From Schizophyllum amplum (taxonomy: Eukaryota > Basidiomycota > Agaricomycetes > Agaricales > Schizophyllaceae), in NCBI GenBank assembly GCA_007026445.1, contig VDMD01000096.1, positions 32,133-96,132 of the forward strand: a stretch of DNA of 64,000 nt, given 5' to 3'. Below the pieces are notes generated by a model, which was not told the DNA's origin, did not search any database, and worked only from the letters and a program-made list of their open reading frames with translations. A program made the position numbers and the translations under genes. Below, in pieces: positions 21,654 through 31,982 of this stretch. Within the stretch, counting starts at the first letter, position 1, and every line of letters begins with the position of its first letter.

Positions 21654-22559
21654 ATGGAGAGTAAAGGAGATGTTGAGGTACGCATGCTTATCCATGCGCT
21701 GGCTCAGGCTCACCGGCGAGTCTCACGCAGCTTCAGTTGTTCCCACTTCTGAACGCGATTGCCCACATGCGACACAGCACCGAATCTCTCGTCGACGATC
21801 TTTCAACAATCTGGCGACTTACCAGGCATACCAAACCCAAACCAGCCCTTGTCCATGATCTGAAGGAGGCCACCCGTCTGGTACAACTCCACATCGCTCA
21901 CGCCTATCGTGCTGCCATGAACCTCACTTCATTCTTCGTCGCCATCACCAGACTCATCATCTCGAACGACGATCCCAACAAATACATCCCCCACATCCTT
22001 GCCCATTACGACGATTTCCTGGAAGAACTTGACGCCATCGAATCTGCTGCCATAATACCCTCACTGCTCGTCCTCGAGCAATCACTGCGCAAACATCTTG
22101 CATATCCTCCGGGGGTCGGTTTCATAGTATGCAAAGTTCTCGATCCCTTTTTGGAGAAGCGAGGAGACAGCCCGTGGTCCAGCCGTTCCGAAGCCTTCGC
22201 CAAAGCACTGCCGCGGGTGCCCAGTGCTCGCACGAATGTGCTGGCTACCGCGGCTTCGGCACAGCAAGCATTACGCGTTGCTCGCATGTTTCGCCAGGGC
22301 TTACAGTTGAACGTGCTCTCGCGCATCCGTTTCCTTCCCGTTGAAGGCCGAGAGAAGGTGCTAACGCCCGTCAAAAGAGTCACGTACGCTTCGTCCAATG
22401 AATCGGATGCTCTAAAATGGGAAGCAGGCAGAATGTACGCGAGTTCAGGCATGCCACGTCCAGTCCTTCCGCCCCTACATAGTATGTCATCCTCTCTTCT
22501 CAGAAGTCACGGCATCACTGAGCACCTTTCTAGTACATGGTATTTCATGCGAAATTTGA
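21654..22559 (+). CDS. Array gene copy C: unrecognised helical protein
   Basis: Exon 1 is 21654-21677 (MESKGDVE); exon 2 starts at 21731 (LQLFPLLNAIAHMRHSTESL). Conserved blocks with copies A and B: LVDDLSTIWRL, ATRLVQLHIAHAYRAAMNLT, SFFVAITRLI, YIPHILAHYDDFLEELDAIE, SLRKHLAYPPGVGFIVCKVL, DPFLEKRGDSPWSSRSEAFA and LSRIRFLP. A GTATGT donor near 22482 and acceptor at 22533 give a short last exon with a stop at 22557-22559; unspliced, the frame ends at 22579. About 270 residues. No known domain recognised. It is convergent with adenosine kinase, about 150 bp apart. Confidence 0.72.
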
Positions 22560-22711
22560 TGATACTAAGCCAGGGCTAGCACATTGATAGTAGGACTACT
22601 GGATACAGGCTGTAGAGAGCAAGTTGCAGATCAGAATACAGATGCAAACGCTGTTGAAAGCACGTTGATATCATGTCACATCATCGAGTTCATTTCGTCC
22701 GACGGCGACGT

Positions 22712-24073
22712 TTAGAGGATGTCGACCTTCGGCCACTTGAACTGCGGGCCAATCTGCAACGACAGTGATTAGCGCGTGTCGCATAGCATGCATGGGATAA
22801 CCAATTCACCTGCTGGATGCTGATGCCTGCAAGCTTGTGGCCCGCCTCAACACAGTCGTTGAGCTCGCGGCCCGCCACGAGCCCGCCCAGAAAGCCACCC
22901 GCGAACGCGTCACCGGCACCGTTCGTGTCCACAATCTCGGCGTCCGCGAGCTTCTGGACCTTGAAGGTGTGCACGCGCTCGGGTTCCGCGCTGTTCACGA
23001 GCACTGTCTCCTCGGCGCCGTGCGTGAAGATGACCTGTGAGATTGTTCAATACCGCATGCACCCATCCACGGCAGGATCAGATATACGCACGACACGGGG
23101 ACGGGCCGGGTTCGTCTTGGGCTGCATCGCGAGCGACTTCGCGACGGCGGGCAAGTCGGTCGGTGCGGGGTGCCCGCTTGCGGAGGCCCACGCCTCCGCC
23201 TCCGCCTCGTTCGCGATCACAATGTCAACGTACGGCAGGATCTGCTGGATCGCTATTGCGCACGTCAGCACCTCCCGGTACGTACGACAGCTGCTATGCG
23301 CTCACCTGCGCCGAAGAACTGCGGGATGAACGGCGCGGAGAAGTTGAGGACGAAGCACTTGGACTTGGCCGCCGACTTGCCCGCGAGCTCGAGCGCGGAG
23401 GCGAGGCCGTGGGTCACGAAGTAGCCCTCCATGTAGTAGAACTGCGCGGCATCCACGAGCGGCGCGACCGCGTCCGAGGACAGATGCGCCTGCTCGAACT
23501 TCTCTGCCGCGCGCAGGGTGGTAACGAGCGAGCTAGGATGGTTGTAAGGTACTGCTTCCCAGTGCGAACAAGAGCAAGACGCACCGGTCATGTCCTGTGA
23601 TGATAACCGCGCACGCGCCCGTCTTCTCGCCCTTCTTGACGAGGTAGGCCTCGTCGAGGCCCTCGCGCTTGTTCGCCGACTTCAGCTGCTCCGCGAGATC
23701 GTCGTCGCCAACGCAGCCGGTGTACACCACGGACTTCGGGGGCAAGCAGTACTGTCGCTCTCGTGTCAGACGATGGGACTTCCGGAAAAGAACGTAAGAC
23801 GCACAGCAGCCCCGCGGGCAGCGTTCTGCGCCGCACCGCCGGCGACGTAGGTGATCTCGTGATCCTTCACAATCTCATCGTACCTGTGGAATATAGCATG
23901 AGCACCTAGGTAAGATACGGATAGCTAAGTCAAATGTACAGAGGCATGTGCTTGTCCTCCGCAAGGATGGCGTCGTTCGACTTGAGGTCGTACTTCTCGA
24001 GCAGCTTCTCGCCGCCGCGGACCTGCATGTCGAGCAGGGGGTTACCCATGCAGAAGAGCTTGTACGACGACAT
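22712..24073 (-). CDS. Adenosine kinase
   Basis: A PfkB-family kinase converting adenosine and ATP to AMP and ADP. It salvages purine and removes the adenosine made by S-adenosylhomocysteine hydrolase. The ATG at 24073 begins MSSYKLFCMGNPLLDMQV, the family's N-terminus. Further blocks are VAGGAAQNAARGAA, PKSVVYTGCVGDDDLAEQL, YYMEGYFVTHG and NFSAPFIPQFF. The PfkB signature DTNGAGDAFAGGFLGG (catalytic Asp) is at about 22890-22940, and the C-terminus is IGPQFKWPKVDIL. Several short introns; total about 345 residues, normal for the family. A truncated piece of the same gene lies at 21405-21548. Confidence 0.93.
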
Positions 24074-24355
24074 CCTAGTTCGTGATGAGAGGAGTGGAGA
24101 AGAAAGGAATGGAGTATTGGAAGGGTAGGGAACAACGTTCAGAGACAGGCGCCTTGTTTTCTGAATCTGATCGATTGATCACGCCACAAATACCGCTGAA
24201 GCCCGTGTTCGCCTTCACTGTCAGACTCAGTGCGTCCATGTTTTCGCACCCACACGTCCTCCTTATGTGCTCCTTGTATTCCCCCTGAGAAAGTGATAGT
24301 ATAATACAATGTTGAATAGTTCCATGTCCCGAAACCCGTCCGTCAGCGCCCGCGC

Positions 24356-26531
24356 CTACAAAGTCGCCATGACCGCCTTTATCGCGGCTTCGCCGTCCTG
24401 CAGCCCGGTATAAAACCCGTCACGGTAGCGCTCCTCCATCCCTGGCGCCACGATGCCGCCCGCGGCACCGTCTGGAGGTGTCACGCCCGTACCGAGTTGC
24501 GTGCCTCCAGCTACCAGGTTCGCCATGCTATCCATAACGTACTGCCCCTTGAATCCCAGACGCGAACCGCCCTCCAATGCGAACGCCTTCGCCGTAAGAT
24601 ACCCATCCCCGTAGCCTCTTGCGAACGATGCCTGCTCGTCGGAAGGCTGACCTGTAGCCGCCTGCAGAAGATCGCGATTGGCGTGCGTCCCGGACTGGCC
24701 CAATCTCTCGCTCCGACGCAGATGGATTGCCTCGAAACGATGTCTTGAGTTTCCGCCGAAAGACTGCGTCATTCGAGCGAGGTCGACGTAGGTCTTGAGG
24801 GACGGATCGAACCGTCGAGCAACATGGGCCGTGTGCACTTCGCGCGCCGCCAGTGGCAGCTTTCCCAAGATATCGCTCATCGGCGGCGCGACCATCGAGC
24901 CCACGGTCGTCGCAAAGTGGGATCCACGCTGCGCGTCGGCGTAGGGGTTCGCTTGGTCCAGGCCCACGACTCCCGGTTGCCCATAGGAGAAGAATGAAGA
25001 CGGCAGACTGCGGCCAACTGCGTCCCTAAAGCACCAGCCCGGGTTCGAGTCACAATCTTCCGTACGGTAGGCTGAGGCGATAGATGTCAGCAGGATACTT
25101 TACAAAGCTCATTGGACATACCCCAGAAGGCCCAGCCTGCAGTGCTGTTCGTGTAGACGTCCATTTGATGAGTGCAGAAGTCACGTCTGGCTGCGTCCGC
25201 GTCTTGCTCGCCCGACAGGCTGTCTGGGGTCAACGCGCAAGACCACTCGCCGATGACTGTGAATTAGTTTAATAAGGATGCACGAAGTTTTGAGAATGAT
25301 ACTCACTGAGATTTCTCCGCTCCTGCGTGGAGGCCTGTACGAAGCGCTCGGCCACGCCGGTCTGGACGTCATTCGTATGGTCGGAGGCAGACTCCGTCGC
25401 ATCTTCGGAGGTGAAGACGAAGTACGAATGGTTGTCCTGCACGACGAAGTCGACCCTCTTAGAGACATAGTCGCTAAATTGTTCGAGGTTGAAACCGTCG
25501 TGAATATAGAGCGGGATTGTAGGCGAAATCTGACGGAGAGTCTGGATGGCGCGGTCGTCTGGGAGAATGTGAGTTAGTCATCAATAAATCGCCAACGTAA
25601 TTCAACTCACAGAATGCTGGCAGCTCGGGCACGTTCTGAGGCTCATTGAGTAGTTGGACGCCGACAACGTTCGTGACGCTGGAAAGCTGTTGCACAAGGA
25701 AGGACAGCGCCTCGATCGTGCGCGCCTTGTTACCCTCGTCGCCGAACAGTTGCGTCTGCCCGTCGCTAACGCCGGAATGGGCTTGACCATTTTGGCTACC
25801 GACAGCGCCGTGCATGTCGACCAGGACGCCCAATCCAGCCTCGCCCGCCAAGTTGATAGCGCGCACCACTCGTTGCCAGGAATTTGCGTACACATCTGAC
25901 ACTGACTGGAAAGGCGTTCCAGACGTGAACGCGGGACCCAGCGACCAGTATCCTATTGGCAGGCGGACCGTGTTGATACCGATGCTCGCAAGATACTGGA
26001 AGTCGGTCGCAGTGATAAACGTGTCCCAGTGCCGCTCGAGCAGTGCGCGGGCATTGTCCGTGGAATTCCATCCCTGGGCGATGTCAAGTTCGGACAGCTG
26101 CGTACCGTTCGCGCAGGTGAAAAGAGAGGGCGTCATCCATTGCTCGTGAACGAACCTGGAATGGTGGGGTCAGCATATCTGAGCGGAATGATAGGGTATA
26201 TTGCGCACCAGGATCCTAGGTTCACCGATTGCTGTTGGCGGTACCGAAAGATGTTCGCCTTGACGGGGTCAAAAGGAGGGAATGCGTCTAGGGCGGGGGC
26301 TTCAACGGGATACGGCTCGACGTAGCATGCATCGTGCTGGGTATCAAGGGCGTGCGGCGTCGCAATTGAGCCGACGCCAATGTCCGCGGGGTCCTTTTGG
26401 AAAGGCTGGTCCGGCACGGCAACGTAATTCAGCGCAGGCTGTTGGGCGTTGGTCGTAGGGACCGGCGAGGGCTTGTAGAGTCCCTGCTGCAGGCTGAGGG
26501 CGTGCAGCACGAGGGTTAATTTGTCGAGCAT
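24356..26531 (-). CDS. GH5 exo-beta-1,3-glucanase
   Basis: A cell-wall glucan exo-hydrolase (EXG1-like, GH5 subfamily 9 type). From the ATG at 26531 a ~100-residue N-terminal part leads into FRYRQQQSVNLGSW and FVHEQWMTPSLF, typical of this family. The (beta/alpha)8 domain shows YLASIGINTVRLPIGYWSLG, VLVDMHGAVGSQNG, the acid/base motif LLNEPQN, VQDNHSYFVF and the nucleophile motif GEWSCAL. A ~200-residue C-terminal extension (ARGYGDGYLTAKAFALEGGS, LGFKGQYVMDS) follows the catalytic domain. I believe similar extensions occur in basidiomycete homologues. The N-terminus has only a weak hydrophobic run (LTLVLHAL), so secretion is not certain from sequence. About 8 introns. Confidence 0.88.
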
Positions 26532-27694
26532 GGCTCGGGAAATAGTAATGAGGGAATAAGGAGTTGGGCACTGGTATAGAACACAGATGCTAGCTCTGTG
26601 CGGCGAACTGGGATCCCGCCCAGATGGCGAAGGAGGTTAGATGATGGGAGGAGGAAAAGAAGGAAATCCCAGCCTCCGCCTCTTCAACGCGTCCCGCCAC
26701 TCTAATTGACGCGACGACGCGTCGGTGACAGCGGAAGGACATGTTGGATGACAGCGACATGCCTCGCCGTTTCCCACGCTGAAGAGCAAGTTTGAGGGCC
26801 CAACAGGCTCAACTGAAAAGGATGTTGCTCTATAAAATTTGATCAGCGCGCCATTCACTACACAAACGCCGGTGCTTACTTTATAAGCACGGGTGTCCCT
26901 TGACAGGGCGGCCGAGCGAGCGCGAGGTCCAACCCAGAGGTATGATCATACATATGCCAAGTTGAACGCGCGCGTACATGAATTTCAGTCGCTCGAGAGA
27001 AGACTATGGCGGCGGCGAGTGGGATGGACGGTAAGTGGAGATTGAACGATGTCGAAGACAAGTAGAAGACGGCGCAGAAGTTGTCCTTCACTGCAGTCGT
27101 CTGGAGATCATCATAGCACCTGCTTGAGGTGTACTCTCCCAAGAGAGACGCATATGGACGACGTCGTCGACTGCACCTTCTCGACAGTCCTAGTCAGGCA
27201 GCAGGACTGAACATTAGCTGGGTCGTGCGTGCAGCAGCAGCGACACTGGCACCGTGACGGTGAGCTTCAAAAACGAGATGGAGCTCAATTTGACTCTAGA
27301 TAGTGGCTCATGCAGCCGGATCATTCGATGAACCAAAGAAACAGAAGCAACAAGCTTGACGATGATAGTAGGGGACAAGCCGCGGCGGAAAACACGGTTG
27401 ACATCATGTGATCCCAGGTCCGGTTGGCGGCGCCGGATATCCCCGGCGGCCCTCCCTTTGTTCTCCTTTCGTATCCGCGTATGAGCTTCACTTCCTCTCT
27501 CGGCCAAAATTTCCCCGTATGGATGAATGCGCATCTCACCCAACGTGTTATATACTGGCACGGTAAGCCGGCAAGTTGTCAAGACTCGCTCCTCTCGCCC
27601 ATCATCCTCTGGCATAACAGCTCTCCCTCGGTGCGTCCCTCCCCGACGTCGCCCGTAAACGTCAAGTCTGAGAAGTGACCAGTTCTTTACAGCG
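26532..27694. other. Divergent intergenic region, GH5 / F-box
   Basis: A 1.16-kb gap between divergent genes. Open frames on the minus strand (for example 27214-27705) lack an ATG start, domain and splice logic, and are not called. No RNA gene or repeat is recognised. Confidence 0.45.
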
Positions 27695-29282
27695 ATGTCT
27701 AGCATACTTCATTCCGCGTTACCAATCCAGGCCGTGGTGAGGAGCGGAGGGCAGATCATGGACGCCGCCGGTATGCTCTTCGAAAGTCGTTTCCCGAACG
27801 TCACACTCACCAGGCTGTACAGATCGCCGAGCATACCACAAACACATATTCAAAGCCCTATCTGAGCGCCAGACCCTCAAGTCAACCGTTCGCTCGACTA
27901 CTTCAGGTCAGTGAGATCTCATCGTCGTTCCTTACCTGCAAAGCTAACAAATCTCAGAGCGCATGGATGACGGCCATCCTTCACCCTACGCTCGCGACCT
28001 TGATTTTACGACGCGTGAGTAGCTTCGTATGTTCATCTTCTTGCTACTCACCATTGGACCTCCAGCGTCGCACCGGCACAAGAGCTTCATTCAACGCCTG
28101 CCCAACGAGCTGCTTTGCTGCATCTTCCTCATGTGCGGCGATCCGAACCCCGTGGCTGGATATCCTCGGGACGAACATATGCACAAAGTGGACGTGAACT
28201 GGAGCCACTTCAATCTATACAGTCGGTCAGCAGTCCTCCTCGGTCGCGTCTGCTCGCGCTGGTTTACTGTCACGCGAGGATTTCCTAGGCTTTGGACCGT
28301 CTTCGATGTTGGCGCCCCGTCTCCACTCGACTTCGTCGCTCTGAAACTCTGCCTCCGCCATTCGGAAAGCTTGCCTCTTTCCTTGCGCATCCATGACTAC
28401 ATTTTCCTCCCAAGCAACTACGACCTCATAGCCAAACGCGTCAAGCACCTGTTGTGCATCGTCGCAGACCACGCGAAGAGGTGGGAGGAGATATCCTTGC
28501 ATGTCATGGAAGTGAGGGACATCCTCGACCCTCTGCTCGCCCTCCCGCGTGGCGCCTTCTCGTGTTTAGCGCGAGCGTCCCTAGTCACAGAGGAAGCCCG
28601 TCGACCCGCCCCCGACGGTCCCATCGCTCTCTTGTGGAAATACTTCCACTCCGAACCCTCGCTCCGTGTGGTCGAATGGCCCGATAGACCATTAATCCAT
28701 GTCGACCTCAGCAATCCTCTTCTCGGCAATCTCACCCATATCGGTATGGGAGATGTCGCGCAGCATGATCTTTTATTACTTCTTCGGCACTGCCCACTTG
28801 TCCTGGTCGTACAAGCTGGCATTCTTCACCGGCGTTACTACGAGATTCCACTGCAGTCTTCACCGACGCTTCATCTACCGTGCCTACAGCAGCTGGTGCT
28901 GGCCGGAGCTGACGATTTGACTCCCATATATTCATCTCTCGTTGTTCCTGCTCTTGTCCGGCTGGACCTCTCCGCAACGAAGGTGCAGAAGGATGCCATT
29001 GTTAGTATGCTGACACGGTCCATCGCACACCTGATCATGTTGACCATTCATTGTCCTGTGGATGGGCAGAAGGACAACATCGCTGCTCTACTCCAAAACC
29101 AGAGTCTGCAGCAATTGAAGATACTTCGTTACGACTATCGTACTGTTCTACCTTGGTGGCGGACGGAGGAGGAACCTCAAGAGCTATTGCCTTTCCTATC
29201 GCCTGTCATTGGACTCTTCACTGAGTGGCAGGATGCGGAGGATGCATACGAGAGGGAGACCTGCAGGGTGTGGCGTATATAG
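27695..29282 (+). CDS. F-box protein with LRR-like repeats, 480 aa
   Basis: Four exons join in phase: 27695-27770, 27814-27906, 27958-28014 and 28066-29282. The short N-terminal exons encode a polar leader. The F-box starts around residue 82 (FIQRLPNELLCCIFLMCGDP), continuing with VLLGRVCSRWFTVTRGFPRL. The rest alternates short strands and helices of the degenerate LRR type common in agaricomycete F-box families (LTHIGMGDVAQHDLLLLLRH, LPCLQQLVLAGADDL, LVRLDLSATKVQKDA). Likely an SCF substrate receptor; substrate unknown. It is convergent with the next gene (104 bp). Confidence 0.82.
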
Positions 29283-29386
29283 GCAAGTATCAAGAATCAC
29301 AACGGTGCGGGTGTTCACGCGCGTTCACGTTCAAATGTACTAGTTGTCATGCTTCTGCTCGCTTCATCTATATACGCAAAATCCAT

Positions 29387-31302
29387 CTACTGAGAAAACG
29401 TGTAGAACGACCAGGCGTCCCTATCCTTGAACAAGGCCTCGACCTCGGTGTATGCCTTGACCTTGACGCCGAAACGAACCTTGACGGTCCTAGGAATACA
29501 GGCCAGGAACCTGAAAGGGACGTCGACGTCCGTCGCGGTGATATGCATGATGGACGGATAACGGGGAACGTTCTCCATCCGCGAAGCGCCGATGGCCTTG
29601 TGTGAATCCGTCAGGATGTCGCGCACCACTAGAACTTCTAAGCTACCACACTGAGACAGGATCCTTTCCACATCTGCTTCATGGACGGGGAAAAGCATGT
29701 CCAGTTGACGTATGCAGCCTAGAGGAAAGACGAACAGACGCCAAAGCTGGAAGCGTCCTTTCAGACTAAGGTGCTGCAGGTTGGAAAAGTAGATCGGGAA
29801 AGTTGACGTCGCGGGATCGTTGATATGAAGCATGCACATTTCCTCCAAGCCACGCAAGCTGACCGAAAGAAAATGGTGCAGGTGTTGCTTGACATGCTCC
29901 AAGACACACAGGAGCGCGTCTCTCCGACCGCGGTAGCCGCCTTTCACTATGCACGCGCGTAAATCGAGGCGCAACCGCGTCCACCCGGGGGCGTGCTGTA
30001 CGCATATTTGGGCAAGTTCGGCCAACCCCTCGTCAAAAGGCAGGTAACCCCGGTGACGGCCAATCTGTGACTTGGCTCGAACATCGACTGTCAGCGTCCG
30101 ACCTGGATAAGGACCATTATCGTCGAGGAAATGGCGGACGCGCATGAAAGTATGCTCAGCCTCGTCTGTAGAAGGCGACGTCACCGTCGCGGGCCCTTCC
30201 ACGAACCTGCCGGCTTCACCAGGTGCACGACCACGTTGCGTTTCCCCGATTATGGTTGAATGGTCGGGGGAGGACTGACTTGCAGGGTGCGACACTGAAG
30301 AAGGCAGGTTATGGTCCACAGGAACAAGAGGCATATCGTTCCTTAGCGAGGGTGACCTGACATCATGCGCCGGTTGATCGTTCCGCGGATGTTCGACCTG
30401 GCGCGATGCTTGTCCCTGCCCGATGTTGAGGAGGTTGTGCAGCTGTTGAAGGGATGCATCACCTGGCATGGGGGAGCGGCTGCGAAGGATGGGCAATTGG
30501 GACATCGGTGTCCCCTCCGACGGGGTCTGGGCGCGAGCAGGCATAGGTACGGTCGAACGAGAGGCAGAATCCGGGCCGGCTGCAGCTGTATGGGAAGTGG
30601 TCGCTTCAGATGAGGGAGGAAGAGGTTGACGGGTGGCCCGGGAGTTGTCGATAGGGGCACTGGCGGAGGGGATACCGGTGGTGGTAAGGGCCTCCGTCAT
30701 ATGCCCAGTGTTGAGATTGCTGTGACTCTGACTGTCATTTGCGGATTGTGAAGTGCGGCCGACGGACGTGCCCTCATGAGGAGAATTGTCGCCCGGAGAA
30801 GGCTGACGTACGTGCGTAACCTCAGACGAGACCTGAACGTTGTCGGCGTGCGCGTCTGCGCTCGACCTCCGGGACAAAAGGTCAGCTATCTGCTCCAACA
30901 TCGTGCTGTGATGCTGCAGTTCGTGCTCCAACACCGCACTGTGATGCTGCAGTTCGGCGAGTACGGGGTCGTTGAAGTGAGAGTCCTCGAGGACGGGGTG
31001 AGGGCCCGCTGAGTATGCTGGAGGCGGGGTCGAGAATTCGACGCTACTTTCGCTGTTCAACAGCCGCGCAATGCCGTGAACGAGGCCAGAGAAGAAGCGC
31101 CTGACGGGGCTACGTCGACCGCGCCTTCGACCGTCATGTTGCCTACCCTCACGAACGGATGCAGAGGGAGGCGTAATGATTCCCACAGCCGGTCCAGCCG
31201 GCGGGGCAGTCACGTCAGACGAAAGAACTGCAGAGCGTGGAAAAACCGTCAATATTTTGAGGCCGCGGTGGATGCAATCAACGCACCTTGTTGGTCGGAC
31301 AT
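29387..31302 (-). CDS. Long disordered protein with C-terminal LRR-like domain, 618 aa
   Basis: Two exons: 31302-31287 (MSDQQ) and 31227-29387, in phase. The first ~380 residues are Ser/Pro/Gln/His-rich and disordered, with a duplicated LEHELQHHS-type element near residues 105-125. An ordered C-terminal part starts near residue 390 (EAEHTFMRVRHFLDDNG, RTLTVDVRAKSQI) and contains strand-helix units like those of the neighbouring F-box protein (FSNLQHLSLKGRFQLWRLFV, LEVLVVRDILTDSHKAI, SIMHITATDVDVP). No F-box is visible, so it resembles an F-box/LRR relative that lost or never had the F-box. Role unknown. Confidence 0.7.
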
Positions 31303-31982
31303 CTTCCTTGTCGTGGATCGTCAAGATCGTGAGTGTAGATGAGATCAGCGAGGCGTAAAGAGGCGTCCTTAACGTCGTGGACAGAAATCGTGAGTAGCGT
31401 CGAGCTTGAGATGTCGTGGGGGCGTAGGGAACGTCGTTTCTGCCGTATGCTGCATGCCACTTGCCCGCTTAAAAGGACGTCAAGATTGAGAGACAATAGG
31501 CGACGCCTATTGTTGTCTGTCGCCTTCTGACAATACCGCAAATTGTTTGAGGCAACTGGAATTGATTATATGGCGTTGGAAGATAGTGGCCGTCATCGTT
31601 TGTCTTCTAGCCGACGGAGGCGGAAGGGAACAATCGTCGCGGTACGTTCGTATTGTGCAGTCGGTAAGATCGGACCGCGCACAAGGACAATACCTTGCAT
31701 TTGTGGCGATGCCGACTTTCTTTTGTTCCTCGCCACATACTACAGCGCACGAGCATCTGTGATATGAAGTTCTAGTGAGCGTTGGCATATTCCAAGGCAT
31801 CCCATGCATAATAATGATACATAAGACATCGCGATACTTGGACGACAAAGGAGTGACTGGCCGGCATTAGGAGTGGTATACTGAAAAAAGAAGCTAAAGA
31901 CCTCTTAGCAGTGGAATAGACACTGAGCAAGGCGATACGCACTGGTATGCCTGACAACAGGAACAGGAAAGCATAACATAGC
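31303..31982. other. Intergenic with a dispersed repeat copy
   Basis: Between two minus-strand genes. It contains the repeat described at 31642-31761; nothing else is assigned. Confidence 0.45.
31642..31761 (-). repeat. Dispersed ~120-bp repeat, copy 1
   Basis: The reverse complement matches 53975-54100, sharing AGTATGTGGCGAGGAACAAA and, about 60 bp on, CGGTCCGATC and ACCGACTGCACAA. The middle is diverged. No terminal repeats were identified. Confidence 0.7.

Noticed and set aside
21516..21713. Minus-strand open frame upstream of copy C resembling part of a GMC oxidoreductase
   Set aside because: The stretch is the upstream region and first exon of array copy C read backwards. The same DNA recurs upstream of remnant A', and the similarity was a weak pattern only.
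25030..25060. tRNA T-arm-like GGGTTCGAGTC
   Set aside because: It lies inside a GH5 coding exon and no cloverleaf can be built around it.
27214..27705. 163-codon minus-strand frame in the GH5/F-box spacer
   Set aside because: No recognisable domain, the sequence is not consistent with the local codon use, and it overlaps the first exon of the F-box gene on the other strand.
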